64,000 nt of DNA from Bifidobacterium stellenboschense (GTDB taxonomy: Bacteria; Actinomycetota; Actinomycetes; Actinomycetales; Bifidobacteriaceae): NCBI RefSeq assembly GCF_000741785.1, contig NZ_JGZP01000012.1:283638-347637 (forward strand). The letters are read 5' to 3'. Shown one piece after another: positions 27,444 through 36,125 of this stretch. Numbering within the stretch: the first letter of the stretch is position 1; each line of letters begins with the position of its first letter. The notes below the pieces were generated by a model. The model had not been told where the DNA came from, searched no databases, and saw nothing but the letters and a program-made list of their open reading frames with translations. The position numbers and the translations under genes were made by a program.

Positions 27444-28862
27444 TCACGCCGTGCCGGGCAGCTGCTTTCCGGGAACGCTTCGACGGGACAGCGCGAGCAC
27501 GTACCAGGCGACGGGCAGGGTGAGCAGGCCGCCGGCGACGAACACCCACACGATCGGGATCACGTCGGCGAGCGGCGCGAACACGAGCATGCCCAATGGC
27601 ATGCCGAGCGTGGAGAGCATCGTGTCGAGACCGAAGACGCGACCGGTCATCGACTCGTCGGACTCGGACTGCATGACCGTGCGCATCGGACCGACGCAGA
27701 CGGCGGAGGCGACGCCGTTCAACACGTCGATGACCAGATAGACGAGCAGGTTCGGCGCGAGTCCGAGGCCGATGACGGTGAGACCGACCATGCCGATGCC
27801 GAGGGCGATCGCACGCATCTGGACCAGCGCGCCGTTCAGCAGCCTGGGCCCGATTGCGGACATGAGCGCGCCGCCGAGCAGCATGCCGACGCTCAATCCC
27901 AGCTCGTTGGCGGCGAGCTTGTCCGACGCGGTCGTGAGGTTCACGAACCCGAGGTCCAGGTCCAATCCGTCGTATTCGCGGGTCATGAGCAGCAACGTCA
28001 GGTTCATCGGCGCGACCGACAGGAAGCAGGTGAACGCGTCGCCCAGTACCGCGCCCTTCAGGTACGGGTGGCGCATCGTGTAGGCGAAGCCGGCCCTGAG
28101 GTCGGCGAACGTGCGGCGCAGCACGGCGAGCGGCAGCGGCTCCGCCGACCGGCCCGAGGTCTCGCCGCCGTCCGTTCCGGCCGTGTCCGTCGCGGTCCTG
28201 ATGCCCTTCGGTGTCGCGGGCATCCTGATCAGGGCGACGAAGCCGACGCCGATGACCGCGGTCGTCACGTCGACCAGCAGAATCGACCACAGCGGCGCCA
28301 CGTTGACGAGCACGGCGGCGATCGCCGGCGCCGCGATGCGGTTCGCGGAGTCGATGACGCCGAAGATCGAGTTGACGCGCAGGAGCCCCTTCTCCGGGAC
28401 GATGTCCGGGATGAACGACTGCACGGCGGGTTGCTGGATGCCGGCTCCGGCGGCGCGGATGAGCAGCGCCACGAAGATCAGCGACAGGCTGGCCCAGCCG
28501 GTCGCGAACGCGATGGACAGCAGGGCCGTGACGGCCGCGATGACGAGGTCGGGCAGGACGATCAGGGCCTTGCGGTTGTAGCGGTCGGCCAACGGTCCGC
28601 CGAAGACGGAGACGAGCGCCTGCGGCAGGACGCCGAACAGGGTGGCCAGCAGCATGGCTGAGCCGGTGCGGGTCTGCAGGACGATCCACCACCAGATGGC
28701 GAACTGGACGATGCTGGAGCCGAGCAGCGAGAACGCCTGTCCGGTGAGCAGCAGTGCGGCGCGGCGTACCCATCCATATTCGGCAGGCTCGTCCGTCGGA
28801 GGGGACGGGAATACGGGGTCGGCGATGATTCGGCCTGGTTGTTCCGAGGGATTCTGAGACAT
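27444..28862 (-). CDS. MFS transporter (copy 1)
   Basis: The protein has 472 residues and about 12 membrane spans, with the MFS motif A-like GGPLADRYNRKAL after span 2. Its layout resembles macrolide-efflux type pumps. It is clearly paralogous to the protein at 32668-33999: LLLTGQAFSLLGS, LMTREYDGLDLDLGFVNLTT and MRTVMQSESD are shared almost unchanged. AGAGGAAC stands before the ATG. The substrate is unknown. Confidence 0.87.
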   Translation of the reverse strand: MSQNPSEQPGRIIADPVFPSPPTDEPAEYGWVRRAALLLTGQAFSLLGSSIVQFAIWWWIVLQTRTGSAMLLATLFGVLPQALVSVFGGPLADRYNRKALIVLPDLVIAAVTALLSIAFATGWASLSLIFVALLIRAAGAGIQQPAVQSFIPDIVPEKGLLRVNSIFGVIDSANRIAAPAIAAVLVNVAPLWSILLVDVTTAVIGVGFVALIRMPATPKGIRTATDTAGTDGGETSGRSAEPLPLAVLRRTFADLRAGFAYTMRHPYLKGAVLGDAFTCFLSVAPMNLTLLLMTREYDGLDLDLGFVNLTTASDKLAANELGLSVGMLLGGALMSAIGPRLLNGALVQMRAIALGIGMVGLTVIGLGLAPNLLVYLVIDVLNGVASAVCVGPMRTVMQSESDESMTGRVFGLDTMLSTLGMPLGMLVFAPLADVIPIVWVFVAGGLLTLPVAWYVLALSRRSVPGKQLPGTA

Positions 28863-29280
28863 TACGTGTTCCTCTTGTCATGCGCGAGCGGGGTCCGACG
28901 GCGGAGACGCCGCCAATCCGGGATGCGCGACTTCAATATGCATACGACGATGTCGGCGTACCCGCGATGGGGATACGCCGGGGACCGCTTCGGGTTCCGA
29001 CCTTCCGTCAGATCGCGGGCTTGGACGCGAAACGCGCCATCGTCATCATGCAGTATGAACACATGGTCGCCAACCATATTGGCCGGAGCGGACATGCCGT
29101 CACGAGCGTCATCGGCGCACCCAGCCCGTGCGGCTCGGGCATCGGCCTGTTCGCCCAGAACGTATTCGACCTCGCGGCGGCGTGTCACGGACGAACATGG
29201 TATTGATTGATACAACCTCTCGTTTCGAGATATATGAAGGACTTGGAGCGAGACAAGACCACACAGCAAGGAGACAACGT
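28863..29280. other. 418-bp divergent intergenic region
   Basis: This gap separates the leftward MFS gene from the rightward oxidoreductase. It contains the PadR-type motif at 29221-29239 and AAGGAG before 29281. A 108-codon plus-strand frame (28880-29206) and a minus-strand frame lack ribosome binding sites and recognisable domains; a gene remnant cannot be excluded. Confidence 0.5.
29221..29239 (+). promoter_or_regulatory. PadR-type operator candidate upstream of oxidoreductase 2
   Basis: CGTTTCGAGATATATGAAG nearly matches, in inverse orientation, the sequence at 49303-49321 in front of a PadR gene. It lies 42 bp before the ATG at 29281. Confidence 0.6.
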
Positions 29281-29805
29281 ATGAAGAAGACCCTGGTCCT
29301 CGTGTTCCACCCGTCCCTGAACGGACAGTCCCACGTCAACAAGGCGCTCGCCGACGCCGCCGGCGAACTGGCTAACGTGATCGTGCGCGACGAGTACGCG
29401 CTCTACCCGGATGGCAGGATCGACGTGAAAGCCGAGCAGGCGGCGGTCGAGGCCGCCGACCGCATCGTGTTCCAGTTCCCGCTCTACTGGTTCTCCTCCC
29501 CCGCCCTGCTCAAGGAGTGGGAGGATGAGGTGCTCGAGCACGGCTGGGCGTACGGCTCCGAAGGCCACGCGTTCGAAGGCAAGGAGTTCGCCGTCGCCGT
29601 CTCCACCGGCTCCCCGGAGTCGAAGTATCAGCCGGAGGGCGACAACAAGTTCACCATCGACCAGGTGCTCGTCCCGTTCGAGGGCACGGCCAACCACATC
29701 AACGCCACATGGGTTAAGCCGTTCGTCACCTTCGCCTCCTTCGGCATCACCGACGAGGCGCTGGCCAAGGCCGTCGAAGACTACAAAGCGTTCCTGACCA
29801 AGTAG
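29281..29805 (+). CDS. NAD(P)H-dependent oxidoreductase (flavodoxin fold, copy 2)
   Basis: The 174-residue product is a paralogue of the protein at 26833 with the same length and loops (TLVLVFHPSLNGQSHVNKAL, FPLYWFSSPALLKEWEDEVL, GWAYGSEGH). It probably reduces quinones or other electrophiles. AAGGAG precedes ATG 29281. A CGTTTCGAGATATA motif upstream links its control to the PadR regulators at 49-50 kb, whose family often governs such detoxifying reductases. Confidence 0.9.
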   Translation: MKKTLVLVFHPSLNGQSHVNKALADAAGELANVIVRDEYALYPDGRIDVKAEQAAVEAADRIVFQFPLYWFSSPALLKEWEDEVLEHGWAYGSEGHAFEGKEFAVAVSTGSPESKYQPEGDNKFTIDQVLVPFEGTANHINATWVKPFVTFASFGITDEALAKAVEDYKAFLTK

Positions 29806-29836
29806 CGCCCGGAACCACTGCGAAAAAGAGAACCAT

Positions 29837-29870
29837 GGAAGGCCGATTCCCACGACGGGACCGGCCTTCC
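29837..29870 (+). terminator. Hairpin after oxidoreductase 2
   Basis: GGAAGGCCG pairs with CGGCCTTCC around a 16-base loop, 32 bp after the stop codon. No long T-run follows. Confidence 0.65.
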
Positions 29871-30097
29871 CCATTCGTCAGGCTTCGGCGACGTCCTCGC
29901 GATGCCGAAGCATACCGCGCCACCATCGGTCCTCTCACATGGAAAGGGCGCGAATGGTGGGAAGCCGTGCGCGGCAGCGAATTATGGGCGATTGTGAAAC
30001 GAAGGATCGCCACAGCATCGGTTTGATGTATGAAACCCGCCATAAACGGCATCACAGGCACACCCATGATGCGGTTTGGTGGATAATAAGACTTGGC

Positions 30098-30469
30098 TTA
30101 CGCCCGTCGTCTATGCGGCGGAACGTCCGGCGAAGCCGCAAGACCATCGTTGACATGTTCCGCATCCCTTAGCGACAGACGACCGAAACGCCTCAACAGC
30201 TCACTTCGGTTGAAATAGAAGCGCTGGGAGCATCGCACGAGCGATGGCTTGTCCAATCCCTCGGCCTTCCAATCCAGAAGCGGAACGTCACCGGCTTCAT
30301 CCCACGACATGTTGCCGGTAATCTTGGCGACGATGCCGGACAGCAAATCGCCGTCTATGTCGGTGATGACGACGGGGCGCGGCTTGCCTACGCCGGGATG
30401 GTCGGGGAATTCCACCCACATCAGCCACACGTCGTACAGGCGCGGTTCACTTGTCTGCGTAGCGGTCAT
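30098..30469 (-). CDS. PemK/MazF-like toxin
   Basis: The 123-residue protein begins with a MazF-like barrel (RLYDVWLMWVEFPDHPGVGK, PRPVVITDIDGD). The family cleaves RNA when free of its antitoxin. It overlaps the upstream antitoxin gene by 23 bases, and GGAGG lies eight bases before ATG 30469; a further ATG at 30478 sits too close to that site. The C-terminal third is less typical of the family, so the exact subgroup is uncertain. Confidence 0.75.
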   Translation of the reverse strand: MTATQTSEPRLYDVWLMWVEFPDHPGVGKPRPVVITDIDGDLLSGIVAKITGNMSWDEAGDVPLLDWKAEGLDKPSLVRCSQRFYFNRSELLRRFGRLSLRDAEHVNDGLAASPDVPPHRRRA

Positions 30470-30737
30470 AGACCGCATCCTCCGGGTCGTCCCAATCGGC
30501 GGGCAGGATCACATGCCCGGTGGTTTTCGACTTGTCGAACAGGTACGCGGAATGTCTCGGCGGAACCGGGTATCCGTCCGGCGCGCGACGTGTCGGAGTG
30601 AACGGCATCCCTTCATCAAGAATCGACTGGCGAAGGAACATATTCACCGCGGTACTTAATGTCATGCCCATGGACTCGTACAGGGCGGCGGCACGCGTCT
30701 TCACGTCGTCGTCGACATTGGCAATCACTTTAGCCAT
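30447..30737 (-). CDS. RelB/DinJ-like antitoxin
   Basis: The 96-residue protein starts AKVIANVDDDVKTRAAALYE and GMTLSTAVNMFLRQSI, the ribbon-helix-helix domain of RelB/DinJ antitoxins, followed by a flexible tail expected to wrap the toxin. AGGAGG precedes ATG 30737. It combines a RelB-type antitoxin with a MazF-like toxin, a mixed pairing. A palindrome at 30762-30780 in its promoter is the probable autoregulatory site. Confidence 0.85.
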   Translation of the reverse strand: MAKVIANVDDDVKTRAAALYESMGMTLSTAVNMFLRQSILDEGMPFTPTRRAPDGYPVPPRHSAYLFDKSKTTGHVILPADWDDPEDAVYDRYADK

Positions 30738-30761
30738 CACAACCTCCTAACGGTAATCAGA

Positions 30762-30780
30762 TGGTATAAATCATATACCA
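30762..30780. promoter_or_regulatory. Antitoxin operator/promoter palindrome
   Basis: TGGTATA-AATCA-TATACCA is a perfect 7-bp dyad 25-43 bp upstream of the antitoxin start, in an AT-rich patch that also supplies the -10. Confidence 0.7.
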
Positions 30781-31140
30781 AAAAGGTAGATGATTGGTCG
30801 CCCGCGACATCGGCATCGGCAGATTCCGGAAGTTGTCGTAACCGACGATTTCCGATTGCCCGACTTCCACGAGGCACCCCCGTCCGGCAGTCTGCTGGCC
30901 CCGCCACTGACGGTAAGCGTCTCCGAAATGCACCGCACATCAACGCATGCCATGATTTACCTCCTTGTTTTCGTCCGATACTCGTTCACACGGTCGCACA
31001 CGGTCGCGGCCTCAGCCAGCAACGCCATGAACGCGCCCAGATCGGTCGTATCCACGTGCCCGGATGCCGTGACGACGGCGCGACGATCCGCCGTCAACGG
31101 CACTCGCACGTCTACCGGCCATTCCACGGGGCATGCGCGA
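30781..31140. other. Region upstream of the toxin-antitoxin pair with one short frame
   Basis: A minus-strand frame (30771-30953, 60 codons) begins at an ATG preceded by AAGGAGGT, an excellent ribosome binding site. Its product is Arg/Ser/Cys-rich, matches nothing recognised and runs into the operator of the toxin-antitoxin pair. It may be the 5' relic of a truncated gene. Nothing else coding is seen up to the channel gene. Confidence 0.4.
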
Positions 31141-31917
31141 CTACCGGTCCCGCGACGCGAGCTCCTCGCGCAGAGAAGCGACGGACGCGGTGAGCTCGCG
31201 CACCTGTTCGCGCAATGCGCGCAGTTCCTCGGCGGAATCCACTGGGGAATCCGTCACCGCCGCCGCACGCATCTCCCCTGCTTTCCGTCCTTCCGTTTCT
31301 CGCCGGTGCGCCTCGAAGCTGACCTGGTCGACGATCCACGAGGCGAGCGTGGCGGTGACGATGCCGATCAATGCGATGCCGGCGAACATCAATGCCACGG
31401 CGATGAGCTTGCCTTGGAACGTGACCGGCGACACGTCGCCGTAGCCGACGGTGGTGACGGTGACGAACGCCCACCACAGGGCCGTGCCGAACCCGTCGAT
31501 CGTCGTGCCCGGCTCCCCGCGTTCCACCGAGTAGACGGCGAGCGCGCCCACGTACATGAGCATGCCGACGGCTCCGAACGCGTAGACGGCGATGCGTCCG
31601 CGCACCGCCATGCCGGAGGTGCGGTTGAGCACGTGGAGCACGGTGAGCAGACGCAGCAGGCGCAACGGTCTGAGCATGGGCAGCGCGATGGTCGCGAGGG
31701 CGAACAGGTTGCGCGTGAACCATCGCCACCGGTCTTCGGCGAGCCACAGCGAGACGGCGTAGTCGACGACGAACATGATCCAGATCGCGTTGATGACGGT
31801 CTCGCACAGGAGGATGTGCGTGCCGGCGAGGATCTCCCATGAGTAGGCGACGAGGAACATGACGGACAGCGCCATCAGCGGCCATTCCGTCCATCGCTTC
31901 CATGCCTTGAGCCTCAT
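31141..31917 (-). CDS. Voltage-gated-type potassium channel
   Basis: The 258-residue protein has about five to six membrane spans, an S4-like basic helix RPLRLLRLLTVL (83-94), a pore helix and the K+ selectivity filter TVGYGD (156-161). The last 40 residues predict a coiled coil that could set the tetramer. It passes K+ across the cytoplasmic membrane; gating by voltage is inferred from S4, which has few charges. A GNAT gene precedes it by nine bases on the same strand. Confidence 0.9.
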   Translation of the reverse strand: MRLKAWKRWTEWPLMALSVMFLVAYSWEILAGTHILLCETVINAIWIMFVVDYAVSLWLAEDRWRWFTRNLFALATIALPMLRPLRLLRLLTVLHVLNRTSGMAVRGRIAVYAFGAVGMLMYVGALAVYSVERGEPGTTIDGFGTALWWAFVTVTTVGYGDVSPVTFQGKLIAVALMFAGIALIGIVTATLASWIVDQVSFEAHRRETEGRKAGEMRAAAVTDSPVDSAEELRALREQVRELTASVASLREELASRDR

Positions 31918-31926
31918 GCGACGATT

Positions 31927-32655
31927 CTACCGGCCGGGGTGGTGTCCGCCACTCCGTGGTTCCCGCACCTCGTCCTCGTAGAGGTAGTACGCGTCTGCGG
32001 TGCCGTCGGGGTGTTCCTGTCGTTCCTCGCGGATGCGGGTCAGGCCGCGATGGTCGTAGAAGCCCGCATCGCATGTGGTGTCGGTGAACAGGAAGTACCG
32101 GCGTGCGCCTTGCGCGTGGAATCGTCCGATCGCGTGGTCGAACAGCAGGCGTCCCACTCCCTTGCCGCGCATCCGCTCGTCGACGAGGAACAGCACCACT
32201 TCCGCGTCGTAGCGTTTTCCGAGCCCGCGCATCAGCCGCCTGTCTACGGCGATCAGGTCGAGCGCGTCGCGGATGCCGCGCCTGCCGTCCGCCGTGAACG
32301 GCAGCGGCAACGATTCGCGTATCACGCGGCGGACGCGCCGGTTGAACGGTGTGGATCGCAGGGGCGACGCCTTCGCGTCGACGCGTGCCAGGATCATGCC
32401 CACGACCCTGCCGCCGTATACGGCGACGGTCGCGATGGTCGAGCATGATAGGCCGTGATGCAGGTCGATGGTCGCGAGACGGCGCGCGCAGTCGTCGCCC
32501 ATCGTGGGGTCGGCGTACCACATGCGTCGCATCATCGTGATGAGCGCCGGGTGGTCGTCGCGTCGCAGCGGCCGCAACGTCACGCCGACGCTTGGGGGCG
32601 CGGGAGCCGCGGGAATCATGCGGTCCGCAGGATCATCCATACGTATACGTTCCAT
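31927..32655 (-). CDS. GNAT family N-acetyltransferase
   Basis: The 242-residue protein has a GNAT acetyl-CoA loop (RMRGKGVGRLLFDHAIGRF) and a preceding beta strand (AEVVLFLVDE). The C-terminal FFTDTT-like and FYDHRGL segments are typical of the fold. It sits between the MFS gene and the channel gene with gaps of 12 and 9 bp, so the three probably form one operon. No clear ribosome binding site is visible; translation may start at Met1 or Met6. The acceptor is unknown. Confidence 0.78.
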   Translation of the reverse strand: MERIRMDDPADRMIPAAPAPPSVGVTLRPLRRDDHPALITMMRRMWYADPTMGDDCARRLATIDLHHGLSCSTIATVAVYGGRVVGMILARVDAKASPLRSTPFNRRVRRVIRESLPLPFTADGRRGIRDALDLIAVDRRLMRGLGKRYDAEVVLFLVDERMRGKGVGRLLFDHAIGRFHAQGARRYFLFTDTTCDAGFYDHRGLTRIREERQEHPDGTADAYYLYEDEVREPRSGGHHPGR

Positions 32656-32667
32656 TCTTGCATCCGT

Positions 32668-33999
32668 TCACCGGACGCGCGCCTGTCCGAGCACGTACCA
32701 GGCGACGGGCAGGGCGAGCAGGCCGCTGGCCACGAACACCCACGCGATCGGGATCAGATCGGCGAGCGGCGCGAAGATCAGCATTCCGAGCGGCATGCCG
32801 AGCGTGGCGAGCGTCGTGTCGAGGCCGAAGACGCGGCCGACCATCGACGGATCGGATTCGGATTGCATGACGGTGCGCATCGGCGCGGCGCACATGCCCC
32901 AGGCGACGCCGCACAGGATGTTGATGACGAGGTAGGCGAGCAGTCCGGGTGCGAGCCCGAGCCCGACGATCGTGACGCCGACCGCGGCGATGGCGTATGC
33001 GGACACGCGCATGTTGTCGCGGATGACCTTCACGCCGATGGTGGACATGATGAGGCCGCCGAGCAGCATGCCGGCGCTCCAGCTCAGCTCGTTGGCGGCG
33101 AGCTTGTCGGAGGCGGTCGTGAGGTTCACGAACCCGAGGTCCAAGTCCAGCCCATCGTATTCGCGGGTCATGAGCAGGAGCGTCAGGTTCATCGGCGCGA
33201 CCGCCACGAAACAGGTGAGCGCATCGCCGAACACCACGCCTTTGAGGCGGGGCTGCCGCATCGTGTAGACGAGACCGGCCTTGAGGTCGGCGAACGCGCG
33301 GCGGATGCCGGAGACGAGCGCGTTGTCCGCCGCGACGCCCGCGACCGGTGTCGGCGACGCAACGGTTTCCCCTCGTCGTTCCGGCACGCGGATGAGGGCG
33401 ACGAAGCCGACGCCGATGACCGCGGTCGTCACGTCGATGAGCAGGATCGACCATAGGGGCATCACGTTGATGAGCACAGCGGCGATGGCGGGCGCGACGA
33501 GCATGTTGGCCGAGTTGATCATGCCGTAGATCGAGTTGACGCGCAGCAGTCCGCCGGCCGGCGTGATGTCGGGGATGAACGATTGGATGGCGGGCGTCTG
33601 CACGCCGCCGCCGGCCGAGCGGATGAACAGGACGACGAACAGGATGGCCAGGTTCGCCCATCCGTGCGCGAAGGCGAACGACAGCATGACGGTGACGCCG
33701 GCGATGATGAGGTCGGGCAGCATGATGAGCGGCTTGCGCCGGTAGCGGTCGGCCATCGATCCGCCGAAGATCGACACGAGGGATTGCGGCATGACGCCGA
33801 ACAGGGTGGCGAGCAGCATGGACCAGCCGCTTCTCTCCTGCAGCACGATCCACCACCAGAGGGCGTACTGCACGATGTTGGAGCCGAGCAGGGAGAACGC
33901 CTGTCCGGTGAGCAGCAGGGCGACGCGACGCGTCCAACCGGACTCCCGCGGATCGGTCTCCGGTTCGAAGGGCATGGTCGGTTCAGAGGTATCGGACAT
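32668..33999 (-). CDS. MFS transporter (copy 2)
   Basis: This 443-residue, roughly 12-span transporter is a paralogue of the one at 27444-28862 with the same order of conserved blocks, but a shorter N-terminus and a shorter central loop. GAAGGAAC precedes the ATG. It leads into the GNAT and channel genes. The pair of copies probably arose by duplication within this region; substrates are unknown. Confidence 0.87.
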   Translation of the reverse strand: MSDTSEPTMPFEPETDPRESGWTRRVALLLTGQAFSLLGSNIVQYALWWWIVLQERSGWSMLLATLFGVMPQSLVSIFGGSMADRYRRKPLIMLPDLIIAGVTVMLSFAFAHGWANLAILFVVLFIRSAGGGVQTPAIQSFIPDITPAGGLLRVNSIYGMINSANMLVAPAIAAVLINVMPLWSILLIDVTTAVIGVGFVALIRVPERRGETVASPTPVAGVAADNALVSGIRRAFADLKAGLVYTMRQPRLKGVVFGDALTCFVAVAPMNLTLLLMTREYDGLDLDLGFVNLTTASDKLAANELSWSAGMLLGGLIMSTIGVKVIRDNMRVSAYAIAAVGVTIVGLGLAPGLLAYLVINILCGVAWGMCAAPMRTVMQSESDPSMVGRVFGLDTTLATLGMPLGMLIFAPLADLIPIAWVFVASGLLALPVAWYVLGQARVR

Positions 34000-34058
34000 A
34001 TGGGTGTTCCTTCACTTCATCGTTCCGCACGGTCGTCCGTTCCGTACCGTGCATGGCA

Positions 34059-34137
34059 TGCATACGGTCGAACCGGCATACCGTGCCGACCGTCCGTCAT
34101 GGACGGTGCGGCGACGGCGTGCCGGGACCGTATGTCA
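34059..34137. terminator. Large two-level hairpin after the dehydrogenase gene
   Basis: An outer stem (CATACGGTC with GACCGTATG and CCGGCA with TGCCGG) encloses an inner stem (ACCGTCC-GTCAT-GGACGGT). It lies between the dehydrogenase stop and the MFS promoter, both on the minus strand, and probably terminates the dehydrogenase transcript. Confidence 0.55.
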
Positions 34138-34241
34138 GATGAAGCCGGGCGCGTACACCGGGGCGTTGTTGTCCGGCGATGAGGCGCAGCGCAAGGTACA
34201 CATGAGTCCGAACGTTAGCCACGTTCGCCGACAACGAACGT

Positions 34242-35207
34242 CTACAGCCGGTCGGCGATGAGACGGCAGTGGTCGCGCACCACGGCGGCGGACCTGTGGA
34301 ACTTCGCGAGCTCCTCGTCGCTCAGGTGCAGGTCGACGAAGTCGCCCACGCCATCGCCGTCGAGCGCGACGGGCAGGGAGAGGAACACGTCGTGTTCGCC
34401 GTACTCGTATTCGCCGTCGATGAGCGTGGACACGGATACGACGCCGCGCTCGTTCCACAGGATCATGCGCACGAGCCCCGCGACCGTGGCGGCGATGCCG
34501 TAGCTGGTGCCGCCGCGCAGCCCCTTGATGTCGAGTCCGCGGCGGCGCGTCTCCTCCTCGATGCCGGCGAGCGTGACGCCCGGATAGCGCAAACGGTTGT
34601 CCTCCAGATACTGCGCGAACGATTTGCCGATGAACGAGACCGTGGACCAGGGCACGAACTGGCTGTCGCCGTGTTCGCCGACCACGTAGCCGGAGACGAG
34701 ACGCGGGTCGAGGCGCGTGGTCTCGCCGATGATCGTCTTCATGCGCGACGTGTCGAGCGCCGCCCCGGAGCCGAACACCTGCGCGCGCGGCAGTCCGGTG
34801 CGCCTCCACGCGAACCAGCTGAGCACGTCGACCGGGTTCGACACCATGATGAGGATGCCGTCGAACCCGGAATCCCTGATATGGCGCAGAATCGGGTCGA
34901 CGATGTCGATGGCGGCGCCGAGCTCCTGCATGCGCGTCTCCCCCGGTTTCGGCTTCGGCCCGGCGGCGACGACGACCACGTCGGCGCGACGGCAGTCCTC
35001 CCAGCCGCCGGCACGGATCGTCACGAACCTGCCGAGGAACTCGGATCCGTCGGCCAGATCCATGGCCAGCCCCTCCGCCTTCTCGGGATGATGGTTGACG
35101 AGCACGAGCTCGTTGCACAACCCCTGTTGGACGATGGCGCTCGCCACCGCGGCGCCGACGCTGCCCGTGCCGACGACGACCACGCGGCTCCTGTTCGAAG
35201 TGACCAT
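34242..35207 (-). CDS. Lactate dehydrogenase-like 2-hydroxyacid dehydrogenase
   Basis: The 321-residue protein has the LDH/MDH fold: GTGSVG (13-18) for NAD, SNPVDV (123-128), Arg155 in DTSRM and the catalytic His179 in GEHGDSQ. Two features are unusual. The position that is Gln in L-lactate dehydrogenases and Arg in malate dehydrogenases is Pro86 (KPKPGETR). The acidic residue that normally ends strand beta-2 and binds NAD ribose is Asn38. Substrate and cofactor preference may therefore differ, for example towards branched 2-oxo acids. It is not confidently the main fermentative LDH. Confidence 0.82.
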   Translation of the reverse strand: MVTSNRSRVVVVGTGSVGAAVASAIVQQGLCNELVLVNHHPEKAEGLAMDLADGSEFLGRFVTIRAGGWEDCRRADVVVVAAGPKPKPGETRMQELGAAIDIVDPILRHIRDSGFDGILIMVSNPVDVLSWFAWRRTGLPRAQVFGSGAALDTSRMKTIIGETTRLDPRLVSGYVVGEHGDSQFVPWSTVSFIGKSFAQYLEDNRLRYPGVTLAGIEEETRRRGLDIKGLRGGTSYGIAATVAGLVRMILWNERGVVSVSTLIDGEYEYGEHDVFLSLPVALDGDGVGDFVDLHLSDEELAKFHRSAAVVRDHCRLIADRL

Positions 35208-35258
35208 GATGCCGGTTCTCCTTTCCTCTCGAAATGTTGTGTCGACGGCGTTCCCGGC

Positions 35259-36044
35259 TTACCTGACGGCGGTGAAGAAGAACCGGGGGAACGGGAAGAT
35301 GATGCTCCCATCGGATCGGGTCGGATAGGCGTCGCGCACGCGAACGAACACCTCGTTCTCGAAGGCCTCGCGCGCCGCGTCGTCGGCGAGCGCCTGCAGG
35401 TAGGGGCGCAGTCCGGTGCCGCGGTACCAGTCCATGATGGCCTCGTGCGAGGGCAGGGTGTGCATGTAGGTGGTCGTCCACATGCGGAAGCGCGCGGCGT
35501 GCGCGTGCAGCAGCTCCCAGTATTCGGGCGGCGTGAGGTTGAAGAACTCGCGTGCCTGCGGGAGCCGGTCCGCGTACGCCGGCGAGTGCACGAGTTCGCC
35601 GATGATGCGGTGGATGGGCTCCTCGTAGTTCATCGGCGTCTGCACGGCGAGCGTGCCACCCTCCTTCAGCAGGCCGAGCATCGCGGGGATGAGGCGCGCA
35701 TGGTCGGGCACCCATTGGATGCACGCGTTGGAGAAGACCACGTCGAAATCGTGCGGCAGGGCGGCGGTCTGGCCCGGTTTCGACATGTCGCACAGGGCGA
35801 AGTCGATGTCCGGGTGTGCTTCGCGGGCGGCGGCGATCATCTCGGGCGAACTGTCCACGCCGAGGATCGAGGCGTGCGGGTAGCGTTCGCGCAGCACGGC
35901 GGTGCTGTTGCCCGGTCCGCAGCCGATGTCGATGAGGCGCGTGACCGTCCCGTCGTCCGGCGGCAGTTGCATCGCCAGATCGCGTGACGGCTGCGTGCGT
36001 TCCGTTTTGAACCGCAGATACTGTTCCGAATCCCATACGACCAT
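35259..36044 (-). CDS. tam: Trans-aconitate 2-methyltransferase-like SAM methyltransferase
   Basis: The 261-residue enzyme has the SAM-binding motif LIDIGCGPGNST and an acidic strand end LGVDSSPEM. FSNACIQWVPDH and the opening VVWDSEQYLRF are hallmarks of trans-aconitate methyltransferases. It would methylate trans-aconitate, a spontaneous isomer of an aconitase intermediate. ATG 36044 is preceded seven bases upstream by TAGCGT, a leaderless arrangement; no ribosome binding site is present. Confidence 0.82.
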   Translation of the reverse strand: MVVWDSEQYLRFKTERTQPSRDLAMQLPPDDGTVTRLIDIGCGPGNSTAVLRERYPHASILGVDSSPEMIAAAREAHPDIDFALCDMSKPGQTAALPHDFDVVFSNACIQWVPDHARLIPAMLGLLKEGGTLAVQTPMNYEEPIHRIIGELVHSPAYADRLPQAREFFNLTPPEYWELLHAHAARFRMWTTTYMHTLPSHEAIMDWYRGTGLRPYLQALADDAAREAFENEVFVRVRDAYPTRSDGSIIFPFPRFFFTAVR

Positions 36045-36060
36045 GCGACTCACGCTAGCG

Positions 36061-36095
36061 ATGCGGACGCATGCGGTCCGCGGATGCGTCCGCAT
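36061..36095. promoter_or_regulatory. 12-bp inverted repeat before the methyltransferase gene
   Basis: ATGCGGACGCAT and ATGCGTCCGCAT are perfect inverse copies around 11 bases, just upstream of the -10 element of the methyltransferase gene. The core GCGGACGCATG recurs at 37115-37125 before the next gene upstream. Confidence 0.55.
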
Positions 36096-36125
36096 CGCGA
36101 ACATGATGATAGCCGAGCGCTATTC

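Noticed and set aside
30790..31842. 350-codon plus-strand frame opposite the K+ channel
   Set aside because: The opposite strand encodes a channel with the TVGYGD filter; this frame is its antisense shadow.
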